Shown: positions 1 to 6,105 of the stretch, one piece after another
How positions within the stretch are numbered: position 1 is the stretch's first letter
Layout: each line of letters opens with the position of its first letter
NCBI GenBank assembly: GCA_030426445.1
Contig: JAUHYS010000067.1
Coordinates: forward strand, 1-9,371
Origin: a bacterium
GTDB taxonomy: Bacteria > UBA10199 > DSSB01
Reading direction: 5' to 3'
DNA length: 9,371 bases
Position numbers and translations under genes: made by a program
Notes under the pieces: generated by a model
Databases searched by the model: none
What the model saw: only the letters and a program-made list of their open reading frames with translations
What the model was told of the DNA's origin: nothing

Positions 1-1
1 G

Positions 2-535
2 ACGGATCCCATAGGCGAAAACTCCGAATCAAATTGTAAGGAAAAGCCTTATTTAATGGCTTTTTATCATCTTGCCAGCACCTACTCCCCTCCCAAGCGC
101 TCTTGGGCTTTTGCCATTGAATTTGATCATGGTAGGCAAAGGCGGCCTGAAGCCCCTACCGGCAGATGGTATACTGCTTCGGCTTATTTTCGTTATTTTG
201 ACCGTGAAGTAACCGATCTAGAGGCCGCTATCCGAATGACTGTACTGGTGGACCCCGAAGCCTACACTACCGGACAAGATCAAACTATTTTTTCACCTAC
301 TGTTTCCCTACAATGGAATTGGCTCAATTTTATTATGAAGCGAACTGCTAAAGCCTCACTTTTTGATGGAGATGCTGATAACGGAGAGTCGGGCTGGAAG
401 AGTTCGATCGGTGCGGAAATTCGTAGTGATGTCTCCAATGGACAAATCAATGACTCACTTTGCCCTTTAGGGGGGCCTCACTGTCAAGTCTTGCCAACTT
501 TGACTGGAGGCTTGAGGCTTTATTATGAGTTTTAA
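2..535 (+). CDS. Probable outer-membrane beta-barrel protein, C-terminal part (5' end outside window)
   Basis: The frame is open from the left edge with no stop, so the gene starts upstream; the ATG at 56 is internal and need not be the start. About 177 codons are visible. They contain short segments with alternating polar and hydrophobic or aromatic residues (around WYTASAYFRYF, AAIRMTVLV, SPTVSLQWNW, GGLRLYYEF), separated by Gly/Asp/Asn-rich turns, with little charge clustering. The protein ends in L-Y-Y-E-F. A C-terminal Phe closing an aromatic-rich strand is the known recognition signal for BAM-assembled outer-membrane barrels. I infer an outer-membrane barrel from this pattern only; I do not recognise a named family, and the substrate or role is unknown. 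Two cysteines near the end (in S-L-C-P and H-C-Q-V) could form a disulfide in a late loop. The gene is convergent with the L,D-transpeptidase gene and overlaps its stop by four bases. Confidence 0.55.
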   Translation, partial: TDPIGENSESNCKEKPYLMAFYHLASTYSPPKRSWAFAIEFDHGRQRRPEAPTGRWYTASAYFRYFDREVTDLEAAIRMTVLVDPEAYTTGQDQTIFSPTVSLQWNWLNFIMKRTAKASLFDGDADNGESGWKSSIGAEIRSDVSNGQINDSLCPLGGPHCQVLPTLTGGLRLYYEF

Positions 536-1467
536 TGAGCCGGAGAAGCCGCAAAACTTTCTTCACCTAAATAATAAGCCCCGGGGTTTTGTGGCTCCCG
601 AACTGGGGAAACAGGGCTACTCATTACTTTGAGTTCCTCAATACTTAGCTCCACGGTTTTTTTAGTACGCATTTTATCCAGTTTTTTGACCAGAGCGGCA
701 TCCAGTTGGATTTCAGGGTGCATGGCAAGCACTTCTTCTAATTGATCCTGAAAACCCTTTTGCCAATATCGATTCGGATGCAAGAGTACGCGTTCGTTTT
801 TTAATTCGACCTGGCTGTACTCGATACTCACGGGGACCTCTTCTAATAATTTGATCACGTAAGTACGACGTCGGTTTTTATCGTAAGTTTCTCGCAAGGT
901 AGGGTCGGTTTTTTCGGAATAATTACTTTGAATCATCCAAGCTAAATCCGTCACATCCTGTTTATGCATACGCATACAACCATGTGAAGCCGCACGACCT
1001 ACTGTATGGGGTTTATTGGTCCCATGAATTAAAATCCCATTTTGCATCACCAGTTTAACAGCACCCAAAGGGTTATTAGGTCCGGGTGGAGTAATCGAGG
1101 CATCTTTTGCCCAGTCGCTATCAGGGGGATACCAAGAAGGGTTCCATTCGATGCGTGTAATATAAAAATCTTTTACTGGAGTTTTGTAACGGGGGGAACC
1201 AATCGCTATGGGATAACTATCAAAATACTGCCCATTGACATAAAGATCCAACCGTGTTGCAGGCACATTGATATGAATATGGATCCGTTGAGCGGGCTGA
1301 AAGACATCCGAAGGCTCTTCCATCACAGACGCAGCCGTAACTCCTTGCTGTAAAAGAACTTCGGTTTCTTGCGCTAAAAGAGGCTTTTCTGATATCGGGC
1401 TCAAAAAAAGGCCGATGACTACCGTCAGACCCAAAATTAGAACCTTATTTAAATACTTTGTCTCCAT
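532..1467 (-). CDS. L,D-transpeptidase (YkuD domain), exported
   Basis: 311 aa. The N-terminus (residues 1-32) looks like a signal peptide: one early Lys pair, a hydrophobic stretch L-I-L-G-L-T-V-V-I-G-L-F-L, and a likely cleavage after L-L-A (32/33). A YkuD catalytic domain follows at about residues 62-207. It carries H-G-T at 148-150 and S-H-G-C-M-R-M at 161-167, so Cys164 is the predicted nucleophile. In this family the enzyme forms 3-3 crosslinks in peptidoglycan or attaches proteins to it, in the periplasm; which of these applies here cannot be told. A charged, partly helical tail (about 208-311) lies beyond the domain and is not recognised. The ATG at 1467 is preceded by GGAG with 8-nt spacing and a promoter-like pair. 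The gene lies 199 bp downstream of mnmE on the same strand, and is probably its own transcription unit. Confidence 0.9.
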   Translation of the reverse strand: METKYLNKVLILGLTVVIGLFLSPISEKPLLAQETEVLLQQGVTAASVMEEPSDVFQPAQRIHIHINVPATRLDLYVNGQYFDSYPIAIGSPRYKTPVKDFYITRIEWNPSWYPPDSDWAKDASITPPGPNNPLGAVKLVMQNGILIHGTNKPHTVGRAASHGCMRMHKQDVTDLAWMIQSNYSEKTDPTLRETYDKNRRRTYVIKLLEEVPVSIEYSQVELKNERVLLHPNRYWQKGFQDQLEEVLAMHPEIQLDAALVKKLDKMRTKKTVELSIEELKVMSSPVSPVREPQNPGAYYLGEESFAASPAH

Positions 1468-1491
1468 ACCCGTTTCTCCATCTCTCCGATT

Positions 1492-1521
1492 ATTTTAACA
1501 CCCTATCCCGCCATACAACAA
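1492..1521 (-). promoter_or_regulatory. Putative sigma-70-type promoter of the L,D-transpeptidase gene
   Basis: On the minus strand TTGTTG (1521-1516) and TAAAAT (1497-1492) are separated by 18 bp. The predicted start of transcription is near 1485, giving a leader of about 20 nt that contains the GGAG ribosome site. The -10 matches five of six consensus bases and the -35 four of six. This supports transcription separate from mnmE. The rest of the 1468-1666 gap is A/T-rich, and I see no clear terminator for mnmE in it. Confidence 0.4.
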
Positions 1522-1666
1522 CTCTATCCAAAAAATTTGTTCTCTTCTAATAATTTTTAAGCTTCTAATTTAGCTAATTTCTTTTGTCATTTTCACTCTT
1601 AAAAATGAATACGTAGCTAGATGAAACTCTAAGAGCAACACCCAGAAAGGTTATTTTGATAAGTTC

Positions 1667-3061
1667 TTATTTACCCAAACAAAACTGAGAAAATATTTTG
1701 TCCAGCACCTCTTCCTGATCAATCTTACCTAAAAGGCTCTCTAAAGCCCCTGCTGCGAGTCTTAAATCCGCAGCAAGGCATTCCGCAGGCAAATCTAGGG
1801 CCTCTTTGGCTTTTTTCAAAGCCTCTAGGGACTGCTGTAAGGCCTCACGGTGTCGAGCATTATTTAAATAGGCATGACTTTTTTCACCTAAAGTAGATAA
1901 GCCTACTTGGGCTAACATGGTTTGTTTCAGTTTTTCAATTCCCAAACCTGTCTTAGCTGAAATCAAGATCCATTGGAGAGAAGCCCAGTCCGGTAAACCC
2001 TGCCATGCTTTTGGAAATTTTAAAGCTTTTTGAGGTAAATCCGCCTTATTTCCAACTACTAAGACCGGTTTCCGCAATTTTGAGATCACTTCGCGGTCTT
2101 CGTCCGTCATTTCTTGAGACACGTCCAGCAGCCATAAAGTTAAATCCACCTGCATTGCCATTTTTTGACTACGAAGAATCCCTTCCTGCTCGACACTTTC
2201 ATCACTTAGGCGCATACCGGCTGTATCAAAGAGCTGCCATGCCAAACCTTCCATTTGAAAAAAACCCTCAACCACATCCCGAGTGGTTCCAGGACTATCA
2301 TGAACAATAGCCTTATCTTCACCGATAAGTCTATTTAGCAGGCTCGATTTACCGACATTGGGTCTTCCTACCAAGGCAACGCGAATACCCTCTCGAATTA
2401 AGCGCCCAATCTGAAAGCGCTGCAGCCAGTCTTGAAGCTTTTTATCGATAATGATGATTTTTTCTTTGAGTACCGGGGGCTGGATAATTTCAATATCTTC
2501 GTCGGGAAAATCAATTGCGGCTTCCACTTGAGCCAGCAAATCAATCAGCTCATCACGCAAAGTCTCGACTTCCGCTGAAAGCCGGCCCTCCAATTGAGAA
2601 TTTGCATTGGCCAAGGCCTTTTCGCATTTGGCATGTATCATCTCGCCAATGGCTTCTGCTTGTAGTAAATCTACTTTACCATTTAAAAAAGCCCGGCGGC
2701 TAAACTCACCTGGCTCTGCTAAACGAGCCCCTTGCGCAAGACACGCCTCTAAAACTCGATGCATAATAAAAGGACCGCCATGCAGATGAAGCTCTAAGAC
2801 TTCCTCTCCCGTAAAGCTGTGGGGTGCTCGCATCCAGACTAAAAGGCCTGTATCAAGTTTTTCCTTGGAATCAGGAGTGAAAAAGTCTCCCTTATAGAGT
2901 TTATGTGATTTAAATTGAGTGAGGGACGTTTTCCCTTTCCACAGGGGTTGTATCACAGCTGGGGCTTGAGGGCCGCTGATGCGAATAACTCCAATACCGC
3001 CCTCACCGGGAGGAGTCGCTGGAGCGACAATGGTATCTCGTTGCCAATCTTGAATCGCCAT
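1667..3061 (-). CDS. mnmE: tRNA uridine-5-carboxymethylaminomethyl modification GTPase MnmE
   Basis: 464 aa, full length for the family. MnmE works with MnmG to place the carboxymethylaminomethyl group on wobble U34 of certain tRNAs, in the cytoplasm. The N-terminal formyl-folate-binding domain starts with D-T-I-V-A-P-A-T-P-P-G-E-G-G (residues 9-22). A helical domain follows, with the inserted Ras-like G domain at about 225-380: G1 G-R-P-N-V-G-K-S at 232-239, G2 G-T-T-R-D at 258-262, G3 D-T-A-G at 279-282, G4 N-K-A-D at 338-341 and S-A-K at 368-370. The protein ends in F-C-L-G-K, which holds the conserved C-terminal cysteine (Cys461). All catalytic motifs are present. The ATG at 3061 follows the yidC stop by 9 nt, and a G-rich ribosome site (TGGGGA) lies in that gap, so translation is probably coupled to yidC. 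Confidence 0.97.
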   Translation of the reverse strand: MAIQDWQRDTIVAPATPPGEGGIGVIRISGPQAPAVIQPLWKGKTSLTQFKSHKLYKGDFFTPDSKEKLDTGLLVWMRAPHSFTGEEVLELHLHGGPFIMHRVLEACLAQGARLAEPGEFSRRAFLNGKVDLLQAEAIGEMIHAKCEKALANANSQLEGRLSAEVETLRDELIDLLAQVEAAIDFPDEDIEIIQPPVLKEKIIIIDKKLQDWLQRFQIGRLIREGIRVALVGRPNVGKSSLLNRLIGEDKAIVHDSPGTTRDVVEGFFQMEGLAWQLFDTAGMRLSDESVEQEGILRSQKMAMQVDLTLWLLDVSQEMTDEDREVISKLRKPVLVVGNKADLPQKALKFPKAWQGLPDWASLQWILISAKTGLGIEKLKQTMLAQVGLSTLGEKSHAYLNNARHREALQQSLEALKKAKEALDLPAECLAADLRLAAGALESLLGKIDQEEVLDKIFSQFCLGK

Positions 3062-3070
3062 GCATCCCCA

Positions 3071-4713
3071 TTAGCTCGCTTTTTTTGCTTTAATCAAATC
3101 GAACAAATTTATATCACGATGATGAAAATACTGCTGGACAACGGTCATGACCGTGTTGACAAAGATATAAACCACTAAACCCACGGGCAAAAATAACATA
3201 AAGCCAGAAAACATGATAGGCATAATCATCATCATTTTAGCTTGGGAAGGGTCCCCAGCTGTTGGGGTTAGCTTTTGCTGTAAAACCATCATAATGCCTA
3301 GTAATATGGGTAGAACAAAATAGGGGTCTGGTGCCGAAAGGTCTTGATAAGGGCCAAAAAAGGGCGCGTGGTAAAGTTCGGTTGCGGTAAACAGCACTTT
3401 GTACAAGGCAAAATAGATGGGCATTTGCAAAAGCATGGGGAGACAACCTCCCATGGGATTGACCTTATGCGTTTTAAAAAGGTTCATGGTCTCCATATTG
3501 AGACGTTCACGATTATCCTTAAACTTTTCTCGAAGTTCTTTGAGCTTGGGCTGCAGTTTTTGCATAGCCTTCATGGACTGCATCGACTTTTTGGTTAAAG
3601 GGTGCATGAGGAGTTTGATAAAAATAGTCAGCACAATAATGGCCAAACCCCAATTACCGACAAAAGATTCAAAAAATTTAAGTAGCCATAAAATAGGGCG
3701 GGCCACCACCGCAAACAGCCATAGTCAATGGCTTCGTTTAAATGGACATCCTCAAAGGCATTTAAATAGGTTGGGTTTTTAGGCCCTAAATAAAGTGTAA
3801 AGCGGTACTCCTTTTCGGACCCGGGATTGAGATTTTCTTTAGGATAACGAAAATCCGAAAAAATATAAGCCCCGGTTTTTCCATAAGCTTGTTGATTCGT
3901 ACCTGTGGAGGTCTCTGCAATAATAGCTCGCACAAAGTATCGTCCCTCCAAGCCAGACCATGAAATATCTCCGGTTTCTTCTGTATAGTCTCCAATTTCA
4001 TCCAAAGAGTGTTGGCGTGTAACCTCCTGGTCGGCATAAAAAAGCGGGGTAATAAAATCCTGTTGTTTGAGAAAGTTTAAAAAACCCGCACCATTGTCTT
4101 TTTTTCTTTGTTGAGTTAATAGTCGCAAACCGGGTTGAATGGCTTGTGGTTGAGGGGTCAGGTTTTTGATTTTTACTTTGACTTCAAGACCATAATCTTC
4201 GCTCAAGCTTTTAACGTTCTGTTCTAGTTTTAAGCCTTTGTGAACGGCTTGATATTGTAAATTGTCGGAGGTCTTTCCGGCTTCTTCAAAATAGGGAAGC
4301 ACCGTCTCCTTACCAGGAAATAAAAATAATTGCAGAGGGGGGTTGTCCTTGCCGCCCTCCAATAAATTGATATGCGGCCCTTTGTTATTTGCATTTTGAA
4401 AATAGTCATTGAGTTTCCAAAAGATAGGCAAACCTGTCTGACTACTGAGTTGTGCATTAGCTTTATTGGTTTTTAATAAGCTTTCTTTAATGGGAGCTCG
4501 TGTTTCGGGGATATTTTGCGGTGTCCCCTCTTTAAGAGGGATTTCAGTAGGAGCCGATGCTGGCTTTGCTACTTGCGTAACCACCTCTTGTTTTTTTTCA
4601 GTTTGTTGAACTTGCTGCTCAGTAGGCTGTGGCCCCTTCATGGGAAACCAGGTATAGTATGCAAATAAAACAAGGGCGCTTAATACCACCGCAAGTAGAG
4701 TTCTTTTATCCAT
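3071..4713 (-). CDS. yidC: Membrane protein insertase YidC, apparent frameshift after residue 332
   Basis: YidC/Oxa1-type insertase of the inner membrane, which inserts and folds membrane proteins with or without SecYEG. The first frame (from ATG 4713) gives the N-terminal membrane anchor (residues 5-22), a Q/P/E-rich linker and the periplasmic P1 domain with W-S-G-L-E-G-R-Y-F-V-R-A and L-Y-L-G-P-K. It reaches A-I-D-Y-G at 3718, then reads on out of frame to a stop at 3628. The core continues in another frame to the stop at 3071: S-F-V-G-N-W-G, H-P-L-T-K-K-S-M, K-V-N-P-M-G-G-C-L-P, a Met-rich segment and a basic tail. One added base at 3716/3715 restores D-Y-G-W-F-A-V-V-A-R-P and a 547-aa protein, close to the 548 aa of E. 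coli YidC. A separate start at GTG 3709 lacks a ribosome site. Starts 31 nt after yidD. Confidence 0.93.
3713..3718 (-). other. Frameshift site inside yidC (one base apparently missing)
   Basis: The coding strand reads GAC TAT GGC TG-TTT GCG GTG across 3726-3707. Adding one G after TG gives D-Y-G-W-F-A-V, the expected YidC sequence at the start of the core, and keeps the spacing to the following A-R-P the same as between D-Y-G and S-Q-P in E. coli YidC. The site is not a homopolymer, and I see no X-XXY-YYZ slippery heptamer, so programmed -1 frameshifting is unlikely. Confidence 0.8.
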
Positions 4714-4744
4714 TTTAGTCAGTCATACCTATTTTTTATAGTTC

Positions 4745-4987
4745 CTAAATTTCACGAAATTTGGGAGGGTCATATCCACCGGGGTGCCAGGGGTGACATT
4801 TTAATAAGCGCCAGATCACTTGTCCAAATGCCTTAAATAAACCCAAATGTTGGAAGCTTTGTAGAGCATAAGCAGAACAAGTTGGATAAAAGCGGCAACT
4901 TGGTTTTAAAAAGGGCGAAATCAATCTTTGATAAAAACGGATGACCCCTAAAACAAAAATACGTAAAACCTGTGTTATCGTAACCAC
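4745..4987 (-). CDS. yidD: Membrane protein insertion efficiency factor YidD
   Basis: 80 aa, usual size. YidD is a small, inner-face membrane-associated protein that helps YidC-dependent insertion; its exact mechanism is not settled. Family signatures are complete: Y-Q-R-L-I-S-P (19-25), C-R-F-Y-P-T-C-S-A-Y-A (31-41) and R-L-L-K-C-H-P-W-H-P-G-G-Y-D-P (60-74), with the three conserved cysteines at 31, 37 and 64. The N-terminal 20 residues form an amphipathic, hydrophobic helix. The start is GTG at 4987, which abuts the rnpA stop codon with no gap; GGAG nine bases upstream, inside the end of rnpA, is the likely ribosome site. No ATG is available in frame before the conserved region. It sits in its conserved position between rnpA and yidC. 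Confidence 0.96.
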   Translation of the reverse strand: MVTITQVLRIFVLGVIRFYQRLISPFLKPSCRFYPTCSAYALQSFQHLGLFKAFGQVIWRLLKCHPWHPGGYDPPKFREI

Positions 4988-5334
4988 CTAGCCTGTCTCC
5001 AAGGCTTTTTTGAGCCCTTGTCTTAATTGGCGTTCCTCTCTGGCTTTTATCTGACCCCTCACATAAACTAAGTAATCTTTAGCACCCAGTTTTACTCTAA
5101 TTTGACGAAAAACTTCCCGAATCAGTCTCTTAAAGTGATTGCGCTGGACTGCGCTTGGGATTTTTTTTTTGAAACGATCATTCCCAAACGGGCCATGTCC
5201 ATTTTGTTTTCCAATGAATACAAAAAGAAAAATCGATCTCTGAGTTGTACCCCATGACTCAGTATCACTTTAAAATCTCTACGGTTGTTAATACGGCACT
5301 TTCGTGGCAATGAACGCATGGACTTTTTTATCAT
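4988..5334 (-). CDS. rnpA: Ribonuclease P protein component RnpA, apparent frameshift at an A10 tract
   Basis: Protein cofactor of RNase P, which trims the 5' leader of tRNA precursors. From ATG 5334 the first frame gives L-P-R-K-C-R-I-N-N-R-R-D-F-K, F-F-F-L-Y-S and R-L-G-M-I-V-S-K-K, the normal first half. It then runs through ten A (5170-5161) into S-Q-A-Q and stops at 5122 after 70 codons. The missing half is intact in another frame: I-P-S-A-V-Q-R-N-H-F-K-R-L-I-R-E-V-F-R through to the TAG at 4990-4988. Eight A would give V-S-K-K-I-P-S-A-V-Q-R-N and 114 aa, aligning exactly with S-K-K-I-G-N-A-V-M-R-N of Bacillus RnpA; eleven A would give one more Lys. The 70-aa product lacks the RNA-binding R-N-R region (here R-N-H) and should be inactive. 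ATG 5319 is an alternative start. It is 15 nt from rpmH and abuts yidD. Confidence 0.92.
5161..5170 (-). repeat. Poly-A tract (A10 on coding strand) breaking the rnpA frame
   Basis: Ten consecutive T on the plus strand, A10 in the rnpA mRNA. In-frame reading needs 8 or 11. Runs of this length are known sites of RNA polymerase slippage and also of sequencing error. A mixed population of transcripts could make some full-length RnpA. Confidence 0.85.
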
Positions 5335-5349
5335 GCCTTATATTGAAGC

Positions 5350-5499
5350 CTATTTATGTGAAATAATTTTTGCCAATCGGGTCCGGCCTTTGGCTCGGCG
5401 TCTTTTTAAAATAAGGCGACCACCAACGCTACTTTTTCTGGCACGAAAACCATGTTTACGCTTCGCTTTTAAATTACTGGGCTGGAAAGTTCTTTTCAT
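5350..5499 (-). CDS. rpmH: 50S ribosomal protein L34
   Basis: 49 aa, very basic. The sequence begins M-K-R-T-F-Q-P-S-N-L-K and contains H-G-F-R-A-R and R-R-R-A-K-G-R-T-R-L, the classic L34 signatures. It is a small structural protein of the large ribosomal subunit. The start is ATG 5499, with AAAGGA about 10 nt upstream as ribosome site; the stop is TAG at 5352-5350. It is the first gene of the leftward operon, 15 nt ahead of rnpA, in its usual place next to the origin. A short inverted repeat, CTGTT-TTT-AACAG (5530-5542), lies in its leader. A TTGACT -35-like hexamer is at 5576-5571, but I could not find a convincing -10 partner. Confidence 0.97.
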   Translation of the reverse strand: MKRTFQPSNLKAKRKHGFRARKSSVGGRLILKRRRAKGRTRLAKIISHK

Positions 5500-5584
5500 T
5501 TTTAATGTATCCTTTATGATTTACATTCGCTGTTTTTAACAGTCCTCTTGAGAACATTTTTAAAATCTTTAGTCAATGCGAAAA

Positions 5585-5604
5585 TGTTATTCATTGTTAT
5601 TCAT
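5585..5604 (+). repeat. Perfect tandem duplication of a 10-mer
   Basis: TGTTATTCAT occurs twice with no spacer. Each copy contains TTATTCA, the first seven bases of a DnaA box (TTATNCACA), but the last two bases do not fit. It may be a degenerate box pair or chance. Confidence 0.6.
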
Positions 5605-5631
5605 AAAAAACAAAGGCCCTCTACGCTTTGT
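5604..5631 (-). terminator. Weak rho-independent terminator-like hairpin
   Basis: On the minus strand ACAAAG (5631-5626) pairs with CTTTGT (5615-5610) around a 10-nt loop, followed by a run of T (5609-5605 and beyond). The stem is short and has only two G-C pairs. No minus-strand gene ends here. If real, it would stop leftward transcripts coming from the origin side before rpmH. Confidence 0.25.
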
Positions 5632-6024
5632 AAGATCTAAGTCAAAAAAAATTGTTTTCAGTCCAGTGAGTTACAAATCTTCTAAAAAAAAATCTTGCCT
5701 TCTTAGTATGAAGGATCTAACAAAACCAACCTTGGTGAATACATTTTTGTTTGTTGATGAAGTAAGTATTAATAGCTCACCTCTAGAAAACAACCATTTT
5801 TTCCGGAGGATTTTCGCGGCCTAAATAAAAGATATTTATAATAAGCACGCAGCGAGTTTTTAGATATTCAGCTAAAGGGTGTTAGTCTTAAGAGTATAAA
5901 AATGACATCTGATATAAATGATAAAGATGTTTTTAAGATAAAAAGTTTTTAAAGCCGCTTATAGATGCTATTTGGGGATAAGTCCCGTCGTACCATAACA
6001 AACTACTTGATATTATTGGTTTAT

Positions 6025-6053
6025 TTTACTTTTCCACAGATGTGTTTTATTCT
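6025..6053 (+). promoter_or_regulatory. Putative dnaA promoter overlapping DnaA boxes
   Basis: TTTACT (6025-6030) and TATTCT (6048-6053) are 17 bp apart; each matches four of six consensus bases. One DnaA-box-like site lies in the spacer and another starts at the last base of the -10. If this is the promoter, DnaA would block its own transcription, the known autoregulation of dnaA. A TTGATA at 6007 lacks a suitable -10. Confidence 0.35.
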
Positions 6054-6061
6054 GTGAATAA
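6030..6061. promoter_or_regulatory. Pair of opposed DnaA boxes upstream of dnaA
   Basis: TTTTCCACA at 6030-6038 (+) differs from TTATNCACA at one base. TGTGAATAA at 6053-6061 is the exact complement of TTATTCACA, on the minus strand. They point toward each other with 14 bp between them. They are either the upstream arm of a bipartite origin, an autoregulatory site, or both. Confidence 0.6.
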
Positions 6062-6105
6062 GTTGAGTTGCGTCTTTTTAAAGCTTTCCCGGAGTATTAT
6101 TTAAA

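Larger units (their letters stand above)
5500..6105. other. Gene-free divergent region between rpmH and dnaA
   Basis: 606 bp, strongly A/T-rich, with promoters expected in both directions. It contains the rpmH leader, a tandem 10-mer (5585-5604), a weak terminator-like hairpin on the minus strand (5604-5631), an imperfect palindrome ACCAA-CC-TTGGT (5725-5736), and a GGGGATAAGTCCC hairpin (5974-5986) that overlaps a DnaA-box-like 9-mer, TGGGGATAA (5973-5981). Two better DnaA-box-like sites sit nearer dnaA. An 82-codon reading frame at 5576-5824 (+) has no ribosome site and no recognisable protein, so I do not call it. The stretch 5632-5965 holds nothing else that I can identify. Confidence 0.7.

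Noticed and set aside
1042..1353. Plus-strand reading frame inside the L,D-transpeptidase gene
   Set aside because: Antisense to the catalytic domain of a clear gene, without protein features; same judgement for antisense frames in mnmE, yidC, dnaA and dnaN.
1655..1680. Hairpin at the end of mnmE (ATAAG-AA-CTTAT)
   Set aside because: Two-base loop and A/T-only short stem without T-run; not a credible terminator.
3708..3720. Programmed -1 frameshift in yidC
   Set aside because: No slippery heptamer (X-XXY-YYZ) at the junction; a simple one-base loss fits better and restores the conserved D-Y-G-W-F.
4714..4726. Tiny upstream frame ATG-ACT-GAC-TAA one base before the yidC start (minus strand)
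   Set aside because: AGGT directly abuts its ATG, too close to serve as a ribosome site, so translation is unlikely and chance is enough.
5285..5539. Plus-strand reading frame opposite rpmH and rnpA
   Set aside because: It is antisense to two well-identified genes and has no family features.
5571..5576. Full rpmH promoter from TTGACT
   Set aside because: The -35 is good, but at 15-18 bp spacing only TGTTCT, TTCTCA, TCTCAA or CTCAAG is available as -10, none convincing.
5576..5824. 82-codon plus-strand reading frame in the rpmH-dnaA gap
   Set aside because: No ribosome site, Lys/Ser/Phe-rich composition as expected from random A/T-rich DNA, and no recognisable motif.
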